Source: an uncultured Clostridia bacterium (GTDB taxonomy: Bacteria > Bacillota > Clostridia > TANB77 > CAG-508). From it: 64,000 bases of DNA. Below are positions 37,641 through 46,296 of this stretch, piece after piece (position 1 is the first letter of the stretch; each line of letters begins with the position of its first letter). The position numbers and the translations under genes are program-made. Location: assembly GCA_934167165.1 (NCBI GenBank), contig CAKPKG010000001.1:1-64000 (forward strand), in the 5' to 3' direction. Under the pieces are notes generated by a model. That model searched no databases. It had not been told where the DNA came from and worked only from the letters and a program-made list of their open reading frames with translations.

Positions 37641-37757
37641 GTCGCTTTTTATTGAAAATGAAAGGATGGTGTGATATGATAAGTGTATTAAAGATTCCAA
37701 ACAAGATAAGAAGAGATTTACTCTCAAAAATTGAATGGGCTTGCAAATTTAGTTCTG

Positions 37758-38594
37758 GTCAATGGGGACGGAGTTTTTTGACAACCTTATTCAAGATATA
37801 CCTTTCTTATTGTTTCTCTTCCCATTCTAAGTTTTTCTGATATGAAATATTATATTCAGTTTTTAAAACTATTATAAGCTCTTTTAATTTACTTTTATCT
37901 TTTTTTAAATCATCAAGTATAATATTGTTTTTTATTAAGAATTCTTCTATAACATTTTCACATTCTGCCTTATCTTCATCAATATCCATAAATACATATT
38001 TTTCTTTTAATTGTTTATCTATTCTCCTATAATTTGAGTATAGATACTCTTCTGGTCGCTTACATATTCCTGCTTTTACTGGATTATCATAAATATATTT
38101 TATGCAATTATATAAGTGTTCTTCACTATAAATTCCCTCCGATTTATATCTATCTCTAAATACATATCCTACTCTGGAATATTTTTTATTATAATATTTT
38201 GCATATATTGTATTAAGTCTTTGCATATATTTACTTAGATTATTTATTTTATCAGTTTCTATTAAAATATGTGCATGATTATTCATAATGCAGTATGCTA
38301 GTATTTTAATTTTACATTGTTCATTTAATTTATACATTACTTTTATATAATATTTTATGTCCTCCGGATTTTCGAATATATAACTTCTATTAATTCCTTG
38401 AGTTATTACATGAAAAGCTGTTGTTTTTATATAGTTTCTTGGAAATCTAGGCATATTTGCCTCCTTAGAAATAAATAATTTATAGAAAAAAATAATATGA
38501 TATAAATTATACCATATTATTTTAAAATATTTGTCGAAATTTATCTATCATTTCATTTTTTTTATGTTGTCAAAATTCCCCGTCCCCATTGACA
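37758..38594 (-). mobile_element. RAYT-type transposable element, copy 2 (837 bp), inserted in a gene
   Basis: Left end GTCAATGGGGACGG at 37758 matches copy 1; the right end (38568-38594) differs by a few bases (AAAATTCCCC instead of AAAAAACTCC). Interior about 95% identical to copy 1 by eye. There is no evident target-site duplication, and precise removal restores the host reading frame. Confidence 0.8.
37807..38454 (-). pseudogene. REP-associated tyrosine transposase, copy 2, C-terminus damaged
   Basis: Same protein as copy 1 up to LKTEYNIS, after which a 10-base deletion (the TTTTCTTAAT present in copy 1 is missing) shifts the frame and replaces the HTH-like tail by an unrelated 11 residues. 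The HxH motif and Tyr region remain. It is probably inactive for REP recognition. The CGG codon of copy 1 is CGA here. Confidence 0.75.
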
Positions 38595-39056
38595 GAACAA
38601 CAACAACGACTTCTTCAATTACATCGACTGAAAAGGTAAAAAACAAAGAATATTACCAAAATTTAGTCCTTGCCGCACTTGAAAGAGGCAATGATGATGT
38701 AATAGGAGGTATTCCCGCAGAATACCTGGGGGATATTCAAATTTCTGTAGCGGAAAGCTTATCCTCTTGGGAAAAGCCAAAAGCCTTTGCTAAATTTGAG
38801 TTACTTGAAGGAGGAAAATACTTTCAGGTATACATTTATGGCAATGAAGATTTAAACCAATTCTTCAATAGTATAAGAACTTCTCCGTGGAAAGGATATA
38901 AAGCTACATGTTATTTCCATGGAGTAACGTATAAACAAGTGAAGTATTGGGCTGAAGAAAAAATAAACAAAAATCCAGAAAACCCCTATAATTGGGAAGT
39001 TGTTGAATACAACGAAAACGTTGTAGCATTTGAGCTCTATTCAAAGAGCTAAATGC

Positions 39057-39096
39057 AAAACGTTCAAGGAAGCTAAAACCTTGAACGTTTTTTTTG
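39057..39096 (+). terminator. Terminator after the interrupted gene
   Basis: AAAACGTTCAAGG hairpin with its complement and a T run. Confidence 0.85.
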
Positions 39097-39150
39097 TATA
39101 GAAAATGGACTTCTATTCTGACTACACAAATGAATTTTTTATGGTTAGGA

Positions 39151-40308
39151 TTATTCCTTTTCTAATTTTTTTGCATCGTCTATTTGTTTTAATCCTAAAT
39201 TTATAAAGTATACTATTACAAGCCAAGCAAGAACAGTCATTATAATTTGTATCAAATAGTATGGAGCCTCAATAGGCATATCCCAAATTCCATGTAATAC
39301 AACAGGAATTAAACATATTAATAAAAATCTTTTATCATTTAAATGTTTTTTGTCTAATTTATCAAAACCTTTTACATACATTAAAGCTGCACCTTCTATA
39401 GCTGCCCAAGCAACATGGCCACCAGGAGCCAAGAAACCACGCAATTTAATAATTTCTAACATTGCTTGCAATCCGCTGTTAAGTCCAAATTTTAAAATAT
39501 ATCCAGCTGTTTCAAATGCCGCGAAACCGGCACCAACAGCAGCTCCAATTAATAATCCATCTAGTATATAATTGCTTTTTTTACTCTTAAATAAGAAAAC
39601 TGCAACTATAACAGCTTTAGCTACTTCTTCTACTAATCCAATCAGTAAAGCACCTGTGTATGTTTGAGTTGTTGCATTAACTTCAAAATATGGCAAAGAG
39701 AAATATAGAATTGCCAAAATCAATGATAATGCTCCACCCAGTATGAAATATTTTATTACTTTATAAAAAGGTATATTTCTAAATAAGTTAATTTCAAAGA
39801 AGAAAATAAGTACAGTTACAGGAATAGCGAATGCTGCTAACATAATCATAATTGGTAAAAAGTTTACATTTCCATAATCTATAAAGCCTATACGTGTAGG
39901 TATATATGCAATTATAAAAAATACTAGTATTTTAAAATACACCCATGCACTTGCCTTGGTTGGGTCAATATCTTTTATTTTTGGAGTTGTTTTTTCCGAA
40001 CCACAAATAAAAACTTCATCCAAATCTTCTTCAGTATGTTTTTTAAAGGTGTTTTTAAATAAATCCTTAAATGTTACATAGCTTTTTGATTTAGCACCTG
40101 TTATTTTATCTAAATGCTCAGTTATTACATTTGTAGCATTCTTTTTATTAATAGGATATCCACATTCTGGACAATTGGTTTCATCACCTTTTAATTTTTT
40201 ACCACATTCAGGACAAGTTTCCAAATTAATTTTAATTCCACAATGAGGACAAGTTTTGGCACTTGATGATATGCTTTCTCCACATTCTTCACATTTTATT
40301 AATGCCAT
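39151..40308 (-). CDS. PrsW-family intramembrane protease with N-terminal zinc ribbons
   Basis: 385 residues from ATG 40308 (MALIKCEECGE); a GTG three codons earlier is less likely given the AGGGGTG position. Residues 1-60 hold two zinc ribbons (CEEC..CPHC and CPEC..CPEC). The rest is about eight membrane helices with PrsW motifs: GLVEEVAKA near residue 220, GGHVAWAAIEG near 295 and HGIWD near 340. PrsW proteases cut anti-sigma factors; the zinc ribbons suggest a sensing or docking role. Its start overlaps the stop of the upstream zinc-ribbon gene. Confidence 0.82.
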   Translation of the reverse strand: MALIKCEECGESISSSAKTCPHCGIKINLETCPECGKKLKGDETNCPECGYPINKKNATNVITEHLDKITGAKSKSYVTFKDLFKNTFKKHTEEDLDEVFICGSEKTTPKIKDIDPTKASAWVYFKILVFFIIAYIPTRIGFIDYGNVNFLPIMIMLAAFAIPVTVLIFFFEINLFRNIPFYKVIKYFILGGALSLILAILYFSLPYFEVNATTQTYTGALLIGLVEEVAKAVIVAVFLFKSKKSNYILDGLLIGAAVGAGFAAFETAGYILKFGLNSGLQAMLEIIKLRGFLAPGGHVAWAAIEGAALMYVKGFDKLDKKHLNDKRFLLICLIPVVLHGIWDMPIEAPYYLIQIIMTVLAWLVIVYFINLGLKQIDDAKKLEKE

Positions 40309-40309
40309 A

Positions 40310-41044
40310 TTATGCACCCCTTTCTGTCAAAGTAGATAAAATATGTTCTACTACACTATTAATTTCGGCAGAATTTGTATTTTCTTCTACAGAACCAACC
40401 ATATATACTTTACCATTTATGATAACAGCATATCTATTATCAACAACGGAATGGCCACTACTAGTGTAATTGTATGCAAGTCCATAAACAGTTCTATTCC
40501 CAATAACACCTGAAACTAAATCAATTGTAATTTTTAAGTCAGGATAATATCCTCTCATATAGTCTGTAAAACTATTTAAAAATTGTGTTTCATTATTAAA
40601 TTGATCATATCTACCAACAATTATATATGGAGCTATAGGCCCTTGACTATCCATATTTTGACCTACATATATATAACCTTCTTTATCTGTAGTTACTTTA
40701 TAAGTGCTTGGCACTTCAAAAGAAATTCCTAAATAAGCATCTGTGTAAACAGAATATCCATTGTTTGTTGATGGAGTTGATGGATTAGAAGGATTTGATG
40801 GGTTTTGAGTACCAGTTCCCGTATTTGTATTATTTTTATTTGATTGTTGAAAAAATAAAAGGACAGCCACTACTATAACTAGCACTATTGCTACATATTT
40901 AAAGTTAAATTTATTTGTAAGAGTAGTACTTGAATTGTTAGTAGAAGTTTCCTTTTTGCTTTTTAATTCATAACCACATTTAGGACAAGAGTCGGCTTGA
41001 TCACTTATTTGGCTATTGCATTCAGGGCATTTTATTAATGCCAT
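40310..41044 (-). CDS. Zinc-ribbon membrane protein with extracellular domain
   Basis: 244 residues: a zinc ribbon ([16 protein letters not shown]) at 1-25, a membrane helix at about 50-67, an Asn/Ser/Pro/Thr-rich linker, then a domain of about 145 residues starting [20 protein letters not shown] that resembles PsbP/DUF-type lipid or photosystem-like folds common in Firmicutes surface proteins. GGAAGGTGATG precedes the ATG. Its stop touches the start of the PrsW-like gene, so the two probably work together. Confidence 0.7.
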   Translation of the reverse strand: MALIKCPECNSQISDQADSCPKCGYELKSKKETSTNNSSTTLTNKFNFKYVAIVLVIVVAVLLFFQQSNKNNTNTGTGTQNPSNPSNPSTPSTNNGYSVYTDAYLGISFEVPSTYKVTTDKEGYIYVGQNMDSQGPIAPYIIVGRYDQFNNETQFLNSFTDYMRGYYPDLKITIDLVSGVIGNRTVYGLAYNYTSSGHSVVDNRYAVIINGKVYMVGSVEENTNSAEINSVVEHILSTLTERGA

Positions 41045-41235
41045 AACATCACCTTCCTTTAAAACATATATATTTTAAAGTATATACTATTTGTAAAGGA
41101 AATTAAATAGAACTACCAGAAAAGTCAATGACATTTTGGTAAAAATAGCAATTATTTTTAAGGGCAATAAAATAAATGTGATTGACAGATTAGTGAAAAT
41201 ATAGTAGCATAAAATTAAGTAAAGGGGATAAATGT

Positions 41236-41973
41236 ATGTTTAGAAATCGTGGTGAAGTTCCTAATATTAATGTAGGCAAAGGAATTGATTTAGGTGAAAA
41301 TGAAGGGTATAGTGCTCCACATTATAGCCATTATTGGAATGGAAGATTTATTATTATAAAATATGATAAGACTTTTGTAGCAATAGAATTAATTGCAGTA
41401 CTGTTAATGCTAATAATTGCTTCTGCTACATATTTATTTACATATAAAGTTAGATTTGAAGATCCTATAGCTACAGTAAAAAGCAATTTCTTAACAGCTC
41501 AATTAATTTCAATAATAACCTCAATGGGTCTAATAGCAGTAGTAACATTTTTTACAAAAAGTAGTAAAGAAAAGTTAATAAGAAACTTAAAAATAATTTC
41601 AATTATATGTAGTGTAGCAATTATAGTGTTTTTAGGTATAAAAATCAGTATGGATAAAAAATATAATAAAAATGTTTTTGCGGAATTTTACGAAAAATAT
41701 GAAAAAGTGAATAATACAAAGAACGCAAGTAAAATAAAAGTAGGAATAACAGGAGTTGAAATCCTAAATTCTAAAGAATCTTATATAGAAGATAGTACAA
41801 AAGCATACAATGTTTTTACAGTAAAAACTGTATTGTACATGGTTTTGCAAGTATTAATTGTAATTCTAACTATTTATTTATCATATAGGTTAACTAATAT
41901 AGAAATAAAAAAAGAGAGACTTGCAAAAGATGATGAGGTTTTGTATGACGAAGAACAAAATGTAAAGTATTAA
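41236..41973 (+). CDS. Membrane protein of unknown function
   Basis: 245 residues with four predicted membrane helices (about 50-70, 85-105, 118-135, 198-218) and a loop of about 60 residues between the third and fourth. N-terminal 40 residues are hydrophilic. I recognise no family. A terminator follows at once, and it stands alone on this strand. Confidence 0.6.
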   Translation: MFRNRGEVPNINVGKGIDLGENEGYSAPHYSHYWNGRFIIIKYDKTFVAIELIAVLLMLIIASATYLFTYKVRFEDPIATVKSNFLTAQLISIITSMGLIAVVTFFTKSSKEKLIRNLKIISIICSVAIIVFLGIKISMDKKYNKNVFAEFYEKYEKVNNTKNASKIKVGITGVEILNSKESYIEDSTKAYNVFTVKTVLYMVLQVLIVILTIYLSYRLTNIEIKKERLAKDDEVLYDEEQNVKY

Positions 41974-41979
41974 TAAAAA

Positions 41980-42010
41980 AAGAAAAACAGGAATATTCCT
42001 GTTTTTTTTG
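41980..42010. terminator. Terminator
   Basis: AAAAACAGGAA..TTCCTGTTTTT hairpin with A and T runs, usable in both directions. Confidence 0.8.
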
Positions 42011-42059
42011 TATATAAAGTTTAAAAATTTTACGTATATAATAAGATTAGAATTCTTTT

Positions 42060-42563
42060 CTATAATTCATCATAAAATGTATCTACATAAGTTGTTGCTT
42101 TTTCTGTTCCATCTGCTCTATTTATAGAAGAGCGAGCCATATTAAGTAAAGCAACAATTGCTATAAGAGTAACATCCACCAAACATGGTAGTAGATAATA
42201 AAAATAGCTATCTCCTGAAATGTAATAAATAGAAATTTGAAAAAGTACTTCTTTTATGTTTACAATTAAATTAATAAAGTCATAAACAATTAACCATCCA
42301 ACAGAAAGCATTGCTATAACGATATTTCTTTTTCCTACAATAAAATCTTTTGAAACAAGTTTGTTTAATGCTAATATAATAAAAACAAATGATACTGCTT
42401 CGAAAATCAATCCGAAATCAAAATTTTTATATAAAAGGATAGGAATTAGATAAGTTAAACCGTCAAATATCAATATTCCTATACATATTTTTAAAATATT
42501 GATAGCTTTCTCTAAATAAACTTTTTCTATATGTTTTTTATTTTTTTGCTCTTCATAATCCAT
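42060..42563 (-). CDS. Membrane protein of unknown function
   Basis: 167 residues with about five hydrophobic helices and charged ends (MDYEEQKNKKHIEKVYLEKA at the start). No family recognised. It follows the SpoVD/PBP2-type gene by 20 bases on the same strand and may be co-transcribed with it. Confidence 0.55.
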   Translation of the reverse strand: MDYEEQKNKKHIEKVYLEKAINILKICIGILIFDGLTYLIPILLYKNFDFGLIFEAVSFVFIILALNKLVSKDFIVGKRNIVIAMLSVGWLIVYDFINLIVNIKEVLFQISIYYISGDSYFYYLLPCLVDVTLIAIVALLNMARSSINRADGTEKATTYVDTFYDEL

Positions 42564-42583
42564 TAAATGTCCCTACTTTCTTT

Positions 42584-44815
42584 TTAATATCCACCAGTTT
42601 CTTGTTGTAATGTAAGAGTAACAACAGTACCTTGCTCTACAGATTTTCCAGAAGCTACGTCTTGAGCAATTACAATTCCAGAACCATTTATTACTAAATT
42701 TAAATTAGAGGCTTCAGCGGAATTAACAGCACTTGCAGCCGACATTCCTTTAAAATTAGGAACCGTAGTTTCGCTTCTTTCATTTGATTTTTCTGTAAAT
42801 AAGTGTACAGTAGAATTTTCTATTAAAGATACACCAGGTTTTGGCAACTGGTCTGTTATTACCGTAGTAGAGGCATCTTCGTCACTAGCAATTTTAACAG
42901 AGAAACCAGCATCTTTTAGTATTTGTCTTGCTTCTGAAATTGTCTTACCTGTAACATCAGGAAGAACTGTTGTTGTATAAGTAGAACTTGTAGAACTACT
43001 TGCAATTTCATTGTTAGAAGGGATTCCTAAATATGGCAACACTTCTGATAAAATTTGTGATACAACTGGACCAGCTACTTGGCTACCTTGGAAGCTAAAT
43101 CCTTTTGGATTATATATAGTAACTAGTACAACCACTTGAGTGTTTACAGTAGGGGCAAGGCCAATAAATGATGCAACATAACCCTCATCTTCACTTCCAG
43201 ATAAAGGTTCTGATGTACCAGTTTTACCACCAACAGAGTAACCTTGAACTCTAGCATATTTACCAGTACCTTCTGCAACAACATACTCTAGCATATCCAT
43301 TAACTTATCTGCAGTTTCTTTTGATACAACTTGTCTAATTTCTTTTGGCTCAACAGTGGTTACAGAATTTGTATCTGTGTTTCTAATTTCTTTAACTATT
43401 CTTGGTTGCATAAGAACTCCCTCATTTGCAATAGAAGATACTGCAGTAATCAATTGGATAGGAGTAATTGTGAATCTTTGCCCAAATGACATTGTAGCGA
43501 CATTGAATTCATTAATACTGTTTTCTGGGAAAAATACACTATTTGATTCCCCATAAAAATATGGGCTAGTTTTATTAAATAGGCCAAAAGCTCTATAATA
43601 TTTATACAATGTTTTAGCTCCTATTTTTGTACCTAATTGTATAAAAGCAGGGTTACAAGAGTTTGCTAAAGCATCTCTTAAACTTTCTGAACCATGAGGA
43701 TTATTGTGCCTCCAGCAGTTCATTGTAACACTAGAAACTTGCTCTGAACCAGAACAATAGAAATCACCGCGGTGGTCTGTAGTAATAATTCCCTCTTCTA
43801 ATCCAGCAGCAGCAGTAATAATTTTAAATGTAGAACCAGGCTCGTATGTGCTTTGAACAGCACTGTTATTCCACATTTTATAAAGTGCAGAGTCTTTTTC
43901 TTGAGCAGATAAAGTATCCCATTTTTCTTTTAATTCTTCAGAATTTATTGTATAAGGTGTGTTTAAATCATAGTCAGGATATGTAGACATTGCTAAAATA
44001 TCTCCATTAGATGGATTCATTACAATAACATTTCCACCATCTGCTTTATTATCAATAACTGCTTGAGAAAGATATTTATCTACTATTAATTGAATATTTG
44101 CATCTAAAGTAAGAGTAACATCATTACCATTTTGAGCTGGAACATAAGAAATTTCACCATTAGGGATTTCTCCATTTATTGAGTCTGTTGTAGAAAGAAG
44201 TTTACCAGCAGTTCCAGATAGAAGGTTATCAAGACTATATTCCAATCCCATAGCACCAGAACCATCAGAACGAGTAAATCCGATTAGGTTAGAAGCAAGA
44301 TTGTTGTATGGATAAGATCTTTTATTATCATCTTCTATTCTAATTCCATAATCAATTTTATTATCAGAAAGCCAACTTTCAAGCAACACGATTTTTTCAT
44401 GATCTACTTTTTCAACTATTTTAAAAGAATTAGTTTTAGTATTAAGCTTGTCTAATGTTTCTGTATAATCAAGCTCAAAAATTTCGCTAAATTTATGTGC
44501 TAAAATTTCTTTATTCACTTCAGTCTTATCTCTATATTTCACTTCAGGAGGATTTACATATACAGTGTCAACACTAGTGCTTTTTGCAAGAATTTTACCA
44601 GTAGAATCAAATATTGTGCCTCTAGAAGGATTAATGACTTTATTAGCAATTTGCCTTTGAACAGCTTCTTCTTTTAGTTGAGAGCCTTGAACAAATTGAA
44701 GTACACATAAACGTAAAACTAACAAAATAAGTAGAACAAAGCCAATTATAAGAGAGGTACGTAATCTCTTTTTACCTTTATTATCTATTTGAATAATCTT
44801 TGATTTTCTTTTCAT
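42584..44815 (-). CDS. spoVD: Penicillin-binding protein 2 / SpoVD-type transpeptidase with PASTA domains
   Basis: 743 residues from ATG 44815 (MKRKSKIIQ); a GTG four codons upstream is possible. One membrane helix at about 23-43, a dimerisation domain, then the transpeptidase domain with SxxK in YEPGSTFKI, SCN, and KTGTSEP motifs, and two PASTA repeats (LPDVTGKTISEARQIL and VPNFKGMSAASAVNSA). It crosslinks peptidoglycan at the septum or spore cortex. The PASTA tail and the sporulating host favour SpoVD, but a vegetative FtsI role cannot be excluded. Confidence 0.85.
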   Translation of the reverse strand: MKRKSKIIQIDNKGKKRLRTSLIIGFVLLILLVLRLCVLQFVQGSQLKEEAVQRQIANKVINPSRGTIFDSTGKILAKSTSVDTVYVNPPEVKYRDKTEVNKEILAHKFSEIFELDYTETLDKLNTKTNSFKIVEKVDHEKIVLLESWLSDNKIDYGIRIEDDNKRSYPYNNLASNLIGFTRSDGSGAMGLEYSLDNLLSGTAGKLLSTTDSINGEIPNGEISYVPAQNGNDVTLTLDANIQLIVDKYLSQAVIDNKADGGNVIVMNPSNGDILAMSTYPDYDLNTPYTINSEELKEKWDTLSAQEKDSALYKMWNNSAVQSTYEPGSTFKIITAAAGLEEGIITTDHRGDFYCSGSEQVSSVTMNCWRHNNPHGSESLRDALANSCNPAFIQLGTKIGAKTLYKYYRAFGLFNKTSPYFYGESNSVFFPENSINEFNVATMSFGQRFTITPIQLITAVSSIANEGVLMQPRIVKEIRNTDTNSVTTVEPKEIRQVVSKETADKLMDMLEYVVAEGTGKYARVQGYSVGGKTGTSEPLSGSEDEGYVASFIGLAPTVNTQVVVLVTIYNPKGFSFQGSQVAGPVVSQILSEVLPYLGIPSNNEIASSSTSSTYTTTVLPDVTGKTISEARQILKDAGFSVKIASDEDASTTVITDQLPKPGVSLIENSTVHLFTEKSNERSETTVPNFKGMSAASAVNSAEASNLNLVINGSGIVIAQDVASGKSVEQGTVVTLTLQQETGGY

Positions 44816-44947
44816 AAAACTAATCACCTATATAATTAATTTAATATAAAGAAATTGTATATTAACAAACAAAAAAAATCAATAAAATTACTAAAAAACA
44901 ATGGAATAAAAAAAGTATATAGTGTATAATTATAAAGGTGAATTTTA

Positions 44948-45803
44948 GTGAATTTATATGAAGAAACAAAATATATTTTAAAAAAGTATAACATTACAGC
45001 AAATAAAAAGTTAGGACAAAATTTTTTGATAGACGAAAATGCAATAGAAAAAACAATAGAAGGCAGTAAAGCAAATAAAAATGATTTAATAATAGAAATA
45101 GGCCCAGGACTTCGGAACTCTTACAAAAGCATTACTAGAAGCAGCAGGAAAAGTTATATGTATAGAATTAGATACTAGAATGATACAAATTTTAAATGAC
45201 AGATTTTCTATTTACAATAATTTTGAATTAATAAACAATGATGTATTAAAAGTAGATTTAAAAAAATTAATAAAAGAGAATAAAAAAGATAAAATAAAAA
45301 ATGTTAAAATAGTAGCTAATTTGCCATATTATATTACAACACCTATAATAATGAAATTATTAGAAGAACGTTTGGAAATAGAAAGTATTACAGTAATGGT
45401 TCAAAAAGAAGTTGCAGATAGATTGGTTGCAAAACCAGGAGAAAAAAATTCAGGAGCTATAACATGTGCAATTAGCTATTTTGCAGAAGCGGAAAAAGTA
45501 CTAGAGGTACCAAACACTTCGTTTATGCCAGCTCCAGAGGTTAATTCAAGTATTATAAAGCTAAACATACTAAAAGAACCTTCTGTTAAAGTAGAAGATG
45601 AAGAAATGTTATTTAAAGTAATAAGACTTGCTTTTGCTCAAAAGAGAAAAACACTTTTAAATGCACTAACAAATGGAAAGTTGGCAAGCAAAGAGCAAAT
45701 AGAAAAAATGCTTATGGATTTAAATTTAGACTTAAGAATTAGAGGCGAGAAATTATCCTTACAAGATTTTGCAAATATTGCAGATTATATGCAAAATATA
45801 TAA
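44948..45803 (+). CDS. rsmA: 16S rRNA dimethyladenosine transferase RsmA/KsgA, containing one CGGA +1 site
   Basis: Starts at GTG 44948 (AAAGGTG upstream). After LIIEIGPGL a one-base skip at CGGA 45113-45116 supplies Gly56 and restores GTLTKALLEAAGKVICIELD, the SAM-binding motif I region; the frame then runs through NLPYYITTPI to TAA 45803, 284 residues, full length for KsgA. The enzyme dimethylates A1518/A1519 in 16S rRNA helix 45. The recoded Gly lies in the SAM-binding loop, so an unshifted product of 76 residues would be useless. No other damage. Confidence 0.92.
45113..45116 (+). other. Quadruplet/+1 recoding site CGGA (Gly56 of rsmA)
   Basis: Reading frame CCA GGA CTT CGGA ACT CTT. Restores GPGLGTLT of the methyltransferase SAM loop. 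Confidence 0.9.
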
Positions 45804-45818
45804 ATTAGGAGGAAACAA

Positions 45819-46169
45819 ATGAAAAAAGAAAGAGGAATAACTTTAGTTGCATTAATAGCAACAGTAATAGTAATGTTAATTCTTTTAACAGTAACAGTGA
45901 CTGTGTCTGTTAAAAAAGGAGGACTAGTAGATACATCAAGAGAAGCTGCAGATTCTACAAGAGCGCTTGAAGTTGATAAAGCTAAAGAATTATGGTTAAT
46001 GGAAAAAGAAGAAGATGAAGATGATGGAGTAGAAGCTAAATCTTTAAAAGAACTATTAACAGAATTGCAAGACCAGGAATTGCTTACAAAAGAAGAGGCA
46101 CAAACAATAGAAGCAACAGGAACAATAACAATAGCAGGAAGAACAATAACATTTTCAAGAGATGAATAA
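45819..46169 (+). CDS. Prepilin-like membrane protein
   Basis: 116 residues with MKKERGITLVALIATVIVML at the start: a short basic leader, a Gly-Ile cleavage-like site and a hydrophobic helix, as in type IV pilin-like proteins that are common in Clostridia. The rest is acidic and helical, ending in a small beta segment (GTITIAGRTITFSRDE). Lies 15 bp after rsmA, with AGGAGG. No pilus assembly genes are nearby, so its export route and role are unknown. Confidence 0.65.
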   Translation: MKKERGITLVALIATVIVMLILLTVTVTVSVKKGGLVDTSREAADSTRALEVDKAKELWLMEKEEDEDDGVEAKSLKELLTELQDQELLTKEEAQTIEATGTITIAGRTITFSRDE

Positions 46170-46173
46170 TTTG

Positions 46174-46212
46174 AAAAGGGAATCACAAAGTATAGTGGTT
46201 CCTTTTTTGAAC
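46174..46212 (+). terminator. Terminator after the prepilin-like gene
   Basis: GGAATCAC..GTGGTTCC hairpin followed by six Ts. Confidence 0.75.
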
Positions 46213-46296
46213 ACATTCGGGCATAGAAATTGACAAAATAGCCATTTTGAGGTACAATTATAATGTTTTGATTATAAAAAGGAGAGATAAAAATAT

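Larger units (their letters stand above)
37676..39052 (+). pseudogene. Gene of unknown function interrupted by RAYT element copy 2
   Basis: Two pieces: 37676-37757 (MISVLKIPNKIRRDLL.. to SerSerGly) and 38595-39052 (poly-Thr/Ser linker, then KNKEYYQNLVLAALERGN to the stop). Removing 37758-38594, which is 837 bases or exactly 279 codons, joins them in one frame through Ser-Ser-Gly-Thr-Thr. The restored product would be about 180 residues. I do not recognise the family. The second piece is still open but its present start would lie in the transposon end. Codon use is richer in GC than neighbours, similar to the 33943 gene. A hairpin terminator follows at 39057. Confidence 0.7.

Noticed and set aside
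37807..38454. Transposase copy 2 C-terminal change as another recoding event
   Set aside because: Alignment with copy 1 shows a plain 10-base deletion and no CGGN at the break.
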